NCBI RefSeq assembly: GCF_040954835.1 | Contig: NW_027168341.1 | Location: 124,001-188,000 of the forward strand | Source: Lepisosteus oculatus | Lineage: Eukaryota; Chordata; Actinopteri; Semionotiformes; Lepisosteidae | Length of the DNA: 64,000 bases | Direction: 5' to 3' | Shown here: piece after piece, positions 52,749 through 63,848 of the stretch | Position numbering within the stretch: position 1 is the first letter of the stretch | Layout of the letters: each line of letters starts with the position of its first letter | Program-made: the position numbers and the translations under genes | Notes under the pieces: model-generated | What the model was told of the DNA's origin: nothing | The model's input: only the letters and a program-made list of their open reading frames with translations | Databases searched by the model: none

Positions 52749-53003
52749 GGTCCTTTTCTCCTCTCTTACAAAAGCTGTTAGGTTCCTTTCCGTGGTGAGA
52801 TGGGTTGTCATGCAACGCTGCTACATAGTGCCGACAGACAATTAAATGACAAAAATGAAGAGAGTTAAAGCAGCTGGAAAGATTTTCTTACAACTTTTGA
52901 GCTGACACAGTTTTGGAAAATGTTTTCTTCACGCTGCACTGTACCACATAGGCAGCCAAGAGTCTCCAAAACAAAACAGAATTGACAGTCATATAATGTC
53001 CAT

Positions 53004-54438
53004 TGTAGCGGCGAGGCTTAATAATAAGACAGAATTAAGTGTTTCTGAGCTTTCCCAAATTAGGCCTCATTTCTCTGTTCATCTCTGTGGTACAGCCACA
53101 GAGAAACCATTCATGCAAGGTGATTTAAGGTCCAAGGACAGCTCCCAAAGGGGGATGCACTTAGCTAAGCCTGGCTATCATGATCAATGGTCACCCATTG
53201 GCGCCTATCTGTTTAGGGAGTGCGAGTTGGACATCTGGACTGCATTACTAAGTGTCAGGAGTAAGTGACTCATATCTCACCTTGATCAACCAATCAGGGA
53301 CTGGTAGGGCCGAGTAACCCACGTGGGACTCTGATGCCCATGGAACTTTCAGCCAATCAATGAGCTGAAGTTCCTCCAGGTAAAAACAGGCAACACAGAG
53401 AGCCTGAGAGATTCAGATAGAGATTCAGATTCAGATTCAGATTCAACAAGATTCAGACAAGATTCTAAAGGGAATTCAAAGGAGAATTCCAGGGCAGGAC
53501 GGCCCAGGAGCAGAAGGCTCCCAAGGGCAGGACATTCTCGCAGCGCGCCTCCTGACCATCCTGAGACTCAGCCCGGACAACCACGGAACGGCCAGTGTGT
53601 CCGAGTGCCAGAACTTTCCTTTGTTCTAAGAGTCTAGAGTGGAGGTTGCCAGAGAGTAACCAGCAGCAGGCCTCGTGAACAGGTCGGAACTGTGGACAGC
53701 TGAATCACTATTCAGAACTAGCTCTTCATCAGGAACGAACCAGTCCTCTTCCTGACTTGCTGGGACCCACAGTCATCTTTTCTCCTGTGCACAAACTTTG
53801 CTAGTTAATGCCAACAGTGAGCATCAGCAGCGCACCGTCGCAAGCCACACAGCACAGCCTGGCACGGAGCCAGAGAGCGCGGATTGGACAGCAACAGCCT
53901 GCAACTGTTTCTTTGTGCCCGCAGGAGATCTGAATCCCCAGAGATTGGATGAGTATTCAACTTCAATGCATTACAGCTCGAGAATTCAATTGTTATCCCA
54001 ACCAGTTGATATCAATTTAATTCCTAAGAGTTATGTACTTGTTTGAGTATCTAATGTAGAAGTTGTAACCAAGTTCACTTTACGAAACGGTCTTAATGAA
54101 TGATATACTGAACGTATGTCCTCTTGATATGTGTAACTCTTTGTAACTGATTGAATATATACCTTTTGTATTCTGATAACCCTCTCGATAAGATCTGTTA
54201 GGTATTAATGCATATTCTATGTATTAATAAATGTATCCTCGTGTATTAGTACCTGTGTGTGCGCGTTGTTTGAGTTATATCGCATGGTTGGATTCTAAAG
54301 CCATCAAAAGAATCAACTTTGTGATTTACTGCTACAATTAATAATTGTCTCAGTAAATGCCCAAACCCTACAGAACTGGTGCCTTCAGAGAGCCACTATG
54401 ATTACATATTTGGCGTCCCTGAACCGGTTTTCTCTACA
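53004..54438 (+). repeat. 5' LTR of the young element
   Basis: TGTAGCGGCGAGGC to CGGTTTTCTCTACA. It includes a GATTCA short tandem repeat near 53415-53445 and AATAAA at about 54226. Close to the 3' end, TATTTGGCGTCCCTG repeats the start of the primer-binding site located just outside the LTR. Confidence 0.9.
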
Positions 54439-54705
54439 TTTATTTGGCGTCCCTGGGTGGGCGTGGCAAGACTGAAATGAGTCAACCAAGCGGAATAATT
54501 CAATATAAAACGCCGCGGGTTTCATACACGACAATACAGTGTGCTGAAAGCCGAAAGGAAAAAAAGTTCCCCTTGCTCTTTAAGCAGTGTTTGATTGTTT
54601 TGTGATCTTTTGCGATCTACCGGGTTGATTGCATACTTGATCTTGTGGTTTTCTGTGGTAAAACTGTGATTTCGTACTTAAAAGTAATACTCTTTAAGTT
54701 TAACG

Positions 54706-57700
54706 ATGGTTGCTAAAAGGTCTGAATTCGAGTCGCTATTAAGCACTCTCTCTAGCAGCGACAGGTCTGACCACGATCTCTTCCATATCTCCGTCAGCGG
54801 AGAAGCTAGAAGAATAAATCTCCATTCTCTGAGAGAGCTAGCGAAGGACATAGAGAGATTTGACCCCGCAGTGTCAGAGAATAATATCGAGAGTTATATT
54901 CAGGACCTCAGGTATAACCTGCAGTACCTGCCAAACGCCACAGAACAGGAGAAAGTGTTTCTGGTTAGAAAAACTACCAGCAGAGCTGTACATGAGTGGA
55001 TGGCTAGGCAGATGAAAGAAGTCTGCAATGACTTTGAGCAGCTTTGTCAAGCACTTATCGAAGAATACAGTGCGTTTATTGACCCGACTGCTGCGATAGC
55101 CGCCGCTCTTAACATTAAGCACGAGAGAGCAGAGTCCCCTCGCGAATATTACGAGAGACTTAGACGAACTTATTTTGGAGGGCGAAATGATGAGGGTTGC
55201 GAAGAGAACACACATTTCAAGGGTTTATTCATTGCGAATCTCCACCCGTCAGTCAGAAAGATGATCTTAATGCATACAGATGCACAGACCATGAAAATGA
55301 CTGATATCAAGAGATTCGTGCAGAAAGCCTGGGAGTATGATGTCCAAAGTCGCTCTGAGCAAAAAGCTGTTAAAGCGACTGCGTTCGCCGTCAGAGCCAG
55401 CAGGGTTAATTCCCCCCTGCTCGAAGGAGCACAGGCTCCTGAGCTGGCTAAGCCCCGTTCCAAAGCAGGCACACTGGACCGCACCCAGCGTCCTAAGTGC
55501 CATGAGAACACCAGGGGAGGGAAAGGGCTAGATAAAGCTGAACAAAAGGATTCAGTAGCCGCCCGCCTGGCCAGGCTTGAACAAGCTTTATTAGGACAGG
55601 GACAACCGCTCCCGAAGGATGCCGGAAGCGTGAATGAGCTGATACTCTCCACTGGAGGAGGCGGAGACCCGCCCCCTCTCCCTCCCTCAGTCTATCTGAT
55701 TGAGCGGAATGGTTCCTGCCTGGATAAGGTCAGCCACTCCCAAGTGAGTGCTGACTCCACCCCTGAAGTCACAGAGCAGGCAGTAAAACGCAGAGGAAAA
55801 GCAAGAAGCTTTTACCTCAAGGCTGCCATGGGAGATGTCTTACCCAGTGAGACACTGATTGACACTGAGGTTGAAAGGTGTTTGATGTCACACGGCAAGC
55901 TCAAACGGGTAGAAAAAGAAAAGGGCATGCGACTCAGAGAGGAACCTTTGGTGGATCACCAGAAAGGCAAGGTGTGGAAACAGGTCAAGGCTCCTAAGCC
56001 TTCTGTACAGAAGGAAAGGGGGGCCAAGAGGCAGACTGTGCTCACACAGTGCCCACCGAACACAGAAGCCCATGCGGAGATTCCTTCTGTTCCCTCTGGA
56101 CAAGAAATAAAAATATTTCCTTGTTCCCCAGATATACAGGGAAGTCGTGTCCCGGCTGAGGTCACAACAGCCTCCATGCCACAGGAGCGGTGCTCCAAGC
56201 AGCCGCCTGATCCACCAGGTAAAGCACACACCTTTTACGTCCCTAAAGAGGAGCAGATCTCCCCACCTGGCGATGAAAAGGAGCTTTCCCTGTGCACCCT
56301 GGCACCTAAGAGGGGTCAGGACCACCACCCTGCAGTGGTGGAAGGGATCCAGATGGCAGGAGAGCAGGTTGGTGATGTAGCCCTCACCCTTAGCCCTGAG
56401 AGGTCCTCTATTAGTGAGGATCTGCCCGAGCAGCTGTCAAGGGGCCACCGCCAGGTGCCCCTGGTGCAACATTCACAGGTTAGACAGGAGGTCCAGCTGG
56501 ACGCTGAGACTACTGCGCTGTGGACACACCTGTTCCCAGATGCCGATTCCCTCTGCTTTGACCCAGGGAACCTGCAGTCAGGTAACATTATTTCTCACAA
56601 CTACCAGGTAGTGAGTGAGACTGACCTGATTGTTCCTGCCTCAACGGCAGGGTTGCCAACACACCCAGTCCCCCAGAAGGGACAGGGAATGAAAGCCGAG
56701 CCGGTTTTCTTACAGCCACCAGCTCAGTCTGTCAGTCTGAGTCTGACCAACAGTGGTTCACCCAGACTGGAGCTGGATGGTCAAGCCACCCGCCTGCCAG
56801 TGCAGGACATCGCAAAGAGGGGTGTCAGAACCCCAGCCTGCACTGACATGGGCCTGGTGAGTGATAGTAAGTTCAAAGACAGTGAACTAGCTATCCCAGT
56901 GTTGGGGCAGCTCCCTGAACCCCTAGCGAGGGAAGGGGGGAGCGAGCAGGTGTCCTACACCTACCCCCAGCGAACGATTGTAAACATGCCGATAGAGGGA
57001 TTCCTCAATCAGGAAGTGTGCAGGGTGGAACTGAACAGTGAGAATAGGATAACATTCCCAGATCACTCAGGTGCTCCAGATGACCACTCAGCCGAGGGTC
57101 AGGCATGCTCCACCGCTGCACCGCCCCCTGCAGGGTTCCTAGAGCACAGGCATGAACAAATCGAAAAAGCAGATGCCCTGGAAACGGAGGAGCAGCATCA
57201 ACCGCTGCGTCAGATCTCCCCAGATTTCCAGGATGTTGGTGCCCAAGATGCCACAGGGCATACTGAGAAAGACACCATGTACACGCCGCGCCAGCTTAGA
57301 AAGGCAACAGTCACTCAGAAGGAGATGACTGGGATCAGCCACCCGAAAAGACTTTTGGGAGGACTGATTGCTGCCGCCACTGTTGCACGTTTGCTTTTTC
57401 TGGTAGGTTTGTGTGCTACTGGCACTCTCACCCTGACTGCCCCAAGAAGGCAGGTGTCAGAGATGCCAGAGGGTAGTGACAGACTGTATCAACAGCAGCA
57501 AAAGTTGGAAAGCTTAGGGAAAACCCTACAGGCAACTTCCTATGCAACAGGGTTAAACCTTATTCCCCAAACAGTGGACATGATTGTTGGTGTTATACAG
57601 TGGGTTTATGCTTGTGTGCAACAGGCCAGAATGTTGACACAAGACCTGTTAAGGGAGTTTAGTGCCACTGTAGCCAGTCTAACCACGGCACAAATCCCAA

Positions 57701-57954
57701 CCCACTTGATTCCACTCTTCTCAGTAGAGGAGTATGTGACATTAACCCCATCGCTCATAGCTCACCCAGAAGGCAATCCAAGATTGAATTCGGTTCCAAG
57801 TCTTGAGATGGGTATGGCTGCCAAAGCTATCCATTGGCTGTGTCTAAACGATTCACCAATGAAGGGTGTAAAGCTACTAACGAGCAGAGGGAGGTTAATG
57901 AACCCCATGAAGAGCAGGTGGGAAGTAAATGGCTGGTCAGCACACCACATTTAA
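54706..57954 (+). CDS. gag-like polyprotein ending in an envelope-TM-like part
   Basis: A single open frame of 1082 residues that looks whole. Residues 1-230 are gag/capsid-like, with [19 protein letters not shown] and [10 protein letters not shown], homologous to the gag of the fossil at 31627-35935. A protease-like remnant with [11 protein letters not shown] occurs near residue 385. The middle is a long proline/serine-rich region. The last 220 residues contain a hydrophobic segment ([20 protein letters not shown]) and an amphipathic helix-rich part, resembling a fusion peptide and the heptad region of a retroviral TM protein. It presumably packages RNA in trans; the envelope-like end is an inference. 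Confidence 0.65.
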   Translation: MVAKRSEFESLLSTLSSSDRSDHDLFHISVSGEARRINLHSLRELAKDIERFDPAVSENNIESYIQDLRYNLQYLPNATEQEKVFLVRKTTSRAVHEWMARQMKEVCNDFEQLCQALIEEYSAFIDPTAAIAAALNIKHERAESPREYYERLRRTYFGGRNDEGCEENTHFKGLFIANLHPSVRKMILMHTDAQTMKMTDIKRFVQKAWEYDVQSRSEQKAVKATAFAVRASRVNSPLLEGAQAPELAKPRSKAGTLDRTQRPKCHENTRGGKGLDKAEQKDSVAARLARLEQALLGQGQPLPKDAGSVNELILSTGGGGDPPPLPPSVYLIERNGSCLDKVSHSQVSADSTPEVTEQAVKRRGKARSFYLKAAMGDVLPSETLIDTEVERCLMSHGKLKRVEKEKGMRLREEPLVDHQKGKVWKQVKAPKPSVQKERGAKRQTVLTQCPPNTEAHAEIPSVPSGQEIKIFPCSPDIQGSRVPAEVTTASMPQERCSKQPPDPPGKAHTFYVPKEEQISPPGDEKELSLCTLAPKRGQDHHPAVVEGIQMAGEQVGDVALTLSPERSSISEDLPEQLSRGHRQVPLVQHSQVRQEVQLDAETTALWTHLFPDADSLCFDPGNLQSGNIISHNYQVVSETDLIVPASTAGLPTHPVPQKGQGMKAEPVFLQPPAQSVSLSLTNSGSPRLELDGQATRLPVQDIAKRGVRTPACTDMGLVSDSKFKDSELAIPVLGQLPEPLAREGGSEQVSYTYPQRTIVNMPIEGFLNQEVCRVELNSENRITFPDHSGAPDDHSAEGQACSTAAPPPAGFLEHRHEQIEKADALETEEQHQPLRQISPDFQDVGAQDATGHTEKDTMYTPRQLRKATVTQKEMTGISHPKRLLGGLIAAATVARLLFLVGLCATGTLTLTAPRRQVSEMPEGSDRLYQQQQKLESLGKTLQATSYATGLNLIPQTVDMIVGVIQWVYACVQQARMLTQDLLREFSATVASLTTAQIPTHLIPLFSVEEYVTLTPSLIAHPEGNPRLNSVPSLEMGMAAKAIHWLCLNDSPMKGVKLLTSRGRLMNPMKSRWEVNGWSAHHI

Positions 57955-58690
57955 CTGACACTATGACTTGTGACGGGCAAGATACAGCTACCGCAATGCA
58001 GCTACCTAATCAAACAGTTTCCCTGCAAGTTCCCGAGGAGGCCATAGTACAGCATGGTAACTTAACATTGTACGGTCTGGAACCAGACAATAAGACCAAA
58101 CTTGAGGTCTAAGATGCCTTCAGGTGCCACACTATTCAATTGGATAGAAATCCAAGAAACAGTAAGCCCTGAAGAGGTACAGGTAGTTAGTTTGCTTTAA
58201 TGGAACAAACCTCCAAACCACCCTAGCAGATACCCAACACAGGTGTTGTGGTTTATCGGGGGGGCTGGGAACAGGAACTGTTGTTATTGTAACACTACTG
58301 CCAGGTAGCTGGATCATGACTGACAGTGTACTCTGAATGATGTACTCTCACATCAAGATGTACTCTGGGTAGCATGAATGAGTCAAAGGTAGCATGTCAA
58401 AAGAAAGGAAGTGACTTCTCCCCAAATATCTACCACAGAGGTATCAGATATTGACAGTGAACTTCCTGATGTGTAATTCCTAGACTTAGATAATGTCTCC
58501 TACCATGTTTATACATACTCCAGATGTTATTCATCCTGTTTGTATCCAATGCTGGTTCCGGTATGAATTCTCGAGGAGTAATGTAGACATTTAAGATTAA
58601 TGTTCTAATGGCAAGGGACATCACTTAACTCTGTTTTGTTTTGAAGGCAACAACGCCTCAGGACCTCGTGACCTTCAAAAAGGGGGGATA
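57955..58690 (+). other. TM-like remainder, 3' UTR and polypurine tract
   Basis: Continues as envelope-TM-like sequence with glycosylation motifs (NQTV, NLTL), followed by a hydrophobic stretch near 58260-58310. From about 58320 there is no coding. The polypurine tract CAAAAAGGGGGGATA ends at 58690, immediately before the 3' LTR. Treated as part of the young element. Confidence 0.55.
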
Positions 58691-60125
58691 TGTAGCGGCG
58701 AGGCTTAATAATAAGACAGAATTAAGTGTTTCTGAGCTTTCCCAAATTAGGCCTCATTTCTCTGTTCATCTCTGTGGTACAGCCACAGAGAAACCATTCA
58801 TGCAAGGTGATTTAAGGTCCAAGGACAGCTCCCAAAGGGGGATGCACTTAGCTAAGCCTGGCTATCATGATCAATGGTCACCCATTGGCGCCTATCTGTT
58901 TAGGGAGTGCGAGTTGGACATCTGGACTGCATTACTAAGTGTCAGGAGTAAGTGACTCATATCTCACCTTGATCTACCAATCAGGGACTGGTAGGGCCGA
59001 GTAACCCACGTGGGACTCTGATGCCCATGGAACTTTCAGCCAATCAATGAGCTGAAGTTCCTCCAGGTAAAAACAGGCAACACAGAGAGCCTGAGAGATT
59101 CAGATAGAGATTCAGATTCAGATTCAGATTCAACAAGATTCAGACAAGATTCTAAAGGGAATTCAAAGGAGAATTCCAGGGCAGGACGGCCCAGGAGCAG
59201 AAGGCTCCCAAGGGCAGGACATTCTCGCAGCGCGCCTCCTGACCATCCTGAGACTCAGCCCGGACAACCACGGAACGGCCAGTGTGTCCGAGTGCCAGAA
59301 CTTTCCTTTGTTCTAAGAGTCTAGAGTGGAGGTTGCCAGAGAGTAACCAGCAGCAGGCCTCGTGAACAGGTCGGAACTGTGGACAGCTGAATCACTATTC
59401 AGAACTAGCTCTTCATCAGGAACGAACCAGTCCTCTTCCTGACTTGCTGGGACCCACAGTCATCTTTTCTCCTGTGCACAAACTTTGCTAGTTAATGCCA
59501 ACAGTGAGCATCAGCAGCGCACCGTCGCAAGCCACACAGCACAGCCTGGCACGGAGCCAGAGAGCGCGGATTGGACAGCAACAGCCTGCAACTGTTTCTT
59601 TGTGCCCGCAGGAGATCTGAATCCCCAGAGATTGGATGAGTATTCAACTTCAATGCATTACAGCTCGAGAATTCAATTGTTATCCCAACCAGTTGATATC
59701 AATTTAATTCCTAAGAGTTATGTACTTGTTTGAGTATCTAATGTAGAAGTTGTAACCAAGTTCACTTTACGAAACGGTCTTAATGAATGATATACTGAAC
59801 GTATGTCCTCTTGATATGTGTAACTCTTTGTAACTGATTGAATATATACCTTTTGTATTCTGATAACCCTCTCGATAAGATCTGTTAGGTATTAATGCAT
59901 ATTCTATGTATTAATAAATGTATCCTCGTGTATTAGTACCTGTGTGTGCGCGTTGTTTGAGTTATATCGCATGGTTGGATTCTAAAGCCATCAAAAGAAT
60001 CAACTTTGTGATTTACTGCTACAATTAATAATTGTCTCAGTAAATGCCCAAACCCTACAGAACTGGTGCCTTCAGAGAGCCACTATGATTACATATTTGG
60101 CGTCCCTGAACCGGTTTTCTCTACA
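58691..60125 (+). repeat. 3' LTR of the young element
   Basis: Same length as the 5' LTR and identical in my reading apart from CTACCAATCAGGG versus CAACCAATCAGGG near the start. It ends TCTCTACA and is followed by the CCAT duplication. Confidence 0.9.
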
Positions 60126-60803
60126 CCATTAACCCCGGTTTTAAACACAGCATCATGTCTGCCATCATAAGAATATGAGTCCAATATTTTAGAATATAGT
60201 CAGAATGTCTTCTAACCTTACCTGTGGTGTCTTTAATCCCTATTGCTCAATGCGTGATGTACGTACTGCATACATGTGTCTTGAGAATGAGGAATGGGCC
60301 CCTGAGACATTTACCTGTTTCACAAATGATCGTATTTTACTAGAGATTCTGTTTGGGATTCAGATGTGCATTCGGACAGCAATCCCTTTCAAGAAATGAT
60401 ACGTTCTGGATGAGGTCAAAGGTGCTGGAACACTGTATTTAGGATGTATTTGCAGTGATTGTGTCTCCTGCTTCAACGCAGTGATATATAGATGTGCTCC
60501 TGTAATTTATTGGTACATGCCCAGGGCAGTAAGTTGTCTGAGGATTTATTTCCAGACGGCATAGAGCAGTGAAGCAGTGAAGTAGTGCAACACACTGGAT
60601 CATTATATTATTAGAATCTATTCTACTTAAATTATTACATTCTACACAACTTGAGCTCTCAGCACCGTACTGAGCCCAGGTGTTTTTCTAAAGCTGTCAG
60701 GTGCAGTTCATTTACATGAAGGAAATCTCTTACTGGGTACGATTACAATGCAGTAAGTAGCACAGACTACTTAGGGAGTAGGCTGATGTGTTTAAAAACA
60801 ACC
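60126..60803 (+). repeat. 758-bp-period repeat, partial copy, and spacer
   Basis: 60200-60650 matches the 3' part of the repeat unit (CCTATTGCTCAATGCGTGATG to GATTCTGTTTGGGATTCAG to CACACTGGATCATTATATTATT). 60650-60803 is spacer with no feature seen, ending in ACAACCAGCGCCAG at the Arg-like tRNA. Confidence 0.65.
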
Positions 60804-60876
60804 AGCGCCAGACAGGAGTCGAACCTCCAAACTCCTAATCCATAGTCAGACACATTATCCATTGCACCACTGGCCC
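60804..60876 (-). pseudogene. tRNA-Arg (ACG)-like with ATG anticodon
   Basis: A 73-nt minus-strand sequence, GGGCCAGTGGTGCAATGGATAA, T loop GGTTCGACTCC intact, acceptor GGGCCAG/CTGGCGC with one mismatch. The anticodon loop CTATGGA gives ATG, one change from the ACG of vertebrate tRNA-Arg. The anticodon stem and T stem (GGAGG/CCTGT) pair poorly. Likely a pseudogene; ATG would nominally read His codons. Confidence 0.7.
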
Positions 60877-61943
60877 TCGTGTGACACTGCAGGGCTGTAA
60901 CCCAGTGAGCTTAGCACTGCAACTAGTAAAATATTACCCCCGGTCCATTCTTTTCCAAAAGTGAGAAACACCTGTTTTCTACATTTTGTCTGTTTTAAAA
61001 CCATATCTCTTTAAACCAAACCAAGAGTTTGTCTTTTGCACTGATATTCTGATTCATTTCGATTTCAAAGAAAAAAAAAACATTACCTTCCAAAGCATCA
61101 TAAAATTGTCCCTTCCTCCAGACTCTACTTCTCTCTTGTAGTAGTACAGCAGACCTTTCCAGGTGAGAAGATCACAGAGTCCGAAATGAGCTTCCTCCAT
61201 CAAGCAAAGTACCTGAACTTGACTCTGTCATCATAAAAGCGCCCCTGTAATAAAGAAATTAAATCCGAAATCAAGAGGGCAGTTGCCTACTGAAGTTCAA
61301 GAAGTCATAAATTTTAACCTAGCAACATATTAAAGGCTGCATCTATACAATTACGATTCTAGAAATGCTCACCAGATTACGTTTTAAGAAAGAACTGCGC
61401 CTCAGGTTCCGCCGAGATCTTAACTCGGATGGCAGGATTCAGAGTCTGGAGTGTGGAATGATGGCGCACGGAGGGTCCACATACTGTGGATCCCTCAGTG
61501 ATCTTCCGCGTGTTCAAACCGCCAGCGTGTGACTCCCCTGTCCCCCTGACCTCATTGCTCTGCTCTCGCCTCTGTGCAGCTGAGCCCGACTCATGGTAAA
61601 GTGGAAAAAAATATGCCCTCAACGTGAGATTTACTCTGGAGTGAGGATAGTTGTTACCTTCTTATCGTTGAAACGGATGTATGTGATGTGGCGACTAGGT
61701 TCTTCTCCATTAGCAGGCTTAAGGTTAAAGAAAAAAACATTGCTGACTTATTTTTTTTTTGCCAGCCGCGAGCGCTGATTAGCGAGGTTTGTATTTCATG
61801 TTTTGCAAGTTGCATCCATTTTAAGAAAAACAAGTCGTTCAAGACAGGAAATGAATACTTGCATTTAATCAAGTCTAGACGTATGCGGTTGTCCATAATG
61901 ACCAGTTCTGTTCGAGAACACAGAACAAAAAAAGGCACCGCTG
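60877..61943 (-). other. Inverted Ser-Thr module spacer with 81-codon frame
   Basis: The reverse complement of 19540-20480. The 81-codon frame is open again (61622-61377, minus; MRAYFFPLYHESGSAAQRRE). 61933-61939 (AGGCACC) is the last seven bases of a tRNA-Thr gene on the minus strand, and the A run at 61926-61932 is its T-run polymerase III terminator; both were separated from the gene body by the LTR at 61944. Confidence 0.55.
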
Positions 61944-63382
61944 TGTAGGGAAAACCGGTTCAGGGACGCCAAATATGTAATCATAGTGGCTCTCTGAAGG
62001 CACCAGTTCTGTAGGGTTTGGGCATTTACTGAGACAATTATTAATTGTAGCAATAAATCACAAAGTTGATTCTTTTGATGGCTTTAGAATCCAACCATGC
62101 GACATAACTCAAACAACGCGCACACACAGGTACTAATACACGAGGATACATTTATTAATACATAGAATATGCATATAAACCTAACAGATCTTATCGAGAG
62201 GGTTATCAGAATACAAAAGATATATATTCAGTCAGTTACGAAGTGTTACATATATCAAGAGGACATACGTTCAGTATATCATTCATTAAGACCGTTTCAT
62301 AAATGAACTTGGTTATAACTTCTACATTAGATACTCGAAACAAGTACATAACTCTTAGGAATTAAATTGATATCAACTGGTTGGGATAACAATTGAATTC
62401 TTGAGCTGTAATGCATTGAAGTTGAATACTCATCCAATCTTTGGGGATTCAGATCTCCTGCGGGCACAAAGAAACAGTTGCAGGCTGTTGCTGTCCAATC
62501 CGCGCTCTCTGGCTCGGTGCCAGGCTGTGCTGTGCGGCTTGCGACGGTGCGCTGCTGATGCTCACTGACCGGCTAGTTAGTGTTGGCTTTAACTAGCAAA
62601 GTTTGTGCACAGGAGAAAAGATGACTGTGGGTCCCAGCAAGTCAGGAAGAGGACCGGTTCGTTCCTAATGAAGAGCTAGTTCTGAATAGTGATTCAGCTG
62701 TCCACAGTTCCGACCTGTTCACGAGGCCTGCTGCTGGTTACTCTCTGGCAACCTCCACTCTAGACTCTTAGAACAAAGGAAAGTTCTGGCACTCGGACAC
62801 ACTGGCCGTTCCGTGGTTGTCCGGGCTGAGTCTCAGGATGGTCAGGAGGCGCGCTGCGAGGATGTCCTGCCCTTGGGAGCCTTCTGCTCCTGGGCCGTCC
62901 TGCCCTGGAATTCTCCTTTGAATTCCCTTTAGAACAGTCCACAGAATCCTCTTGAATCTGAATCTGAATCTGAATCTCTCAGGTTCTCTGTGCTGCCTGT
63001 TTTTACCTGGAGGAACTTCAGCTCATTGATTGGCTGAAAGTTCCATGGGCATCAGAGTCCCACGTGGGTTACTCGGCCCTACCAGTCCCTGATTGGTTGA
63101 TCAGGGTGAGATATGAGTCACTTAGTCCTGACACTTAGTAATGCAGTCCAGATGTCCAACTGGCACTCCCTAGACAGATAGGCGCCAATGGATGACCATT
63201 GATCATGATAGCCAGGCTTAGCTAAGTGCATCCCCCTTTGGGAGCTGTCCTTATCAAAAGAAAACATCTTGCATGAATGGTTTCTCTGTGGCTGCACCAC
63301 AGAGATGAACAGAGAAATGGGGCCTCATTTGGGAAGCTCAGAAACACTTAATTCTGCATTATTATTAAGCCTCGCCACTACA
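61944..63382 (-). repeat. Solo LTR (family A) inside a tRNA-Thr gene
   Basis: On the minus strand TGTAGTGGCGAGGC to CGGTTTTCCCTACA, 1439 bp. The tetramer GCTG (CAGC on the minus strand) occurs at 61940-61943 and 63383-63386. The flanks are the two parts of one tRNA-Thr gene, so orientation and boundaries are certain. The LTR itself has no large deletion, and no interior sequence remains. Confidence 0.92.
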
Positions 63383-63449
63383 GCTGGGATTCAGACCCAG
63401 GATTTTCTGTTTACTAGACAGGCGCTTTAACCAACTAAGCCACGGCGCC
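63383..63449 (-). pseudogene. tRNA-Thr (AGT) split by an LTR
   Basis: Minus strand: GGCGCCGTGGCTTAGTTGG, loop CTAGTAA (AGT), T arm CTGGGTCTGAATCCCAG, then the LTR. The missing 3' end GGTGCCT and terminator lie at 61926-61939. Apart from the TCTGAAT T loop (for TTCGAAT) and AAAATCC in the variable region, the body is standard, so the gene may have been active before the insertion. It now lacks a contiguous 3' acceptor. Confidence 0.9.
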
Positions 63450-63828
63450 CCAGGAGTGCTGTCCTTTTGCAGCCACTTGGACACACCACTCAGACACATC
63501 TGCATTCGGTGTGTGCTCCGCCTGCTCGCTGAGCAAGTTGCCACCTTTACATACAATAGCAACATCGACACCAAGAGAAAGGATGACAAATGGCTTTTAT
63601 CTGGAACTTTTCATGTCCAAGGAGCTCAATGTGCTTTCTGTGTACAACAGGGCCACTGAACTCCACACTGGCCACTGAACCACAGCAGTGGCTTGCTGGC
63701 TTGACATCTCCCAAGGAAAATGTTGAAATCGCATGTGGAACAGGAAAATGACCCTCGAGTATGAGGGAAAAAAAAGAAAAAGATCAACTGGAGTGCGCCA
63801 ACCCATGTCAGGACAGCCCAGTTTCCTG
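63450..63828. other. Spacer between tRNA-Thr and tRNA-Ser, inverted module
   Basis: The reverse complement of 19094-19472 and 30397-30774. Shared blocks include GGACATGAAAAGTTCCAGATA and AAGCCAGCAAGCCACTGCTG. No gene is visible. Confidence 0.7.
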
Positions 63829-63848
63829 GACGAGGTGGCCGAGTGGTT
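63829..63848 (+). pseudogene. tRNA-Ser (GCT) 5' fragment
   Basis: GACGAGGTGGCCGAGTGGTT matches the first 20 nt of tRNA-Ser(GCT), with the standard GACGAGG acceptor strand. The sequence then departs to ACTGTATGCTGAG. The remaining part of the gene is absent. It shows that the ancestral acceptor strand of this module was GACGAGG, unlike the copies at 19012 and 30315. From 63849 to the end I see no feature. Confidence 0.75.

Larger units (their letters stand above)
53004..60125 (+). mobile_element. Young pol-less LTR element, looks whole
   Basis: LTRs of 1435 bp at 53004-54438 and 58691-60125 differ at a single position in my reading, and a 4-bp duplication CCAT flanks the element (53000-53003 and 60126-60129). 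A primer-binding site TGGCGTCCCTGGGTGGG follows the 5' LTR (about 54445), and a polypurine tract AAAAAGGGGGG precedes the 3' LTR. The interior carries a 1082-codon gag-like open frame and an envelope-TM-like remainder. No RT, RNase H or integrase is present. It is probably mobilised by a related complete retrovirus. The near-identical LTRs mean insertion was very recent. Confidence 0.88.
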
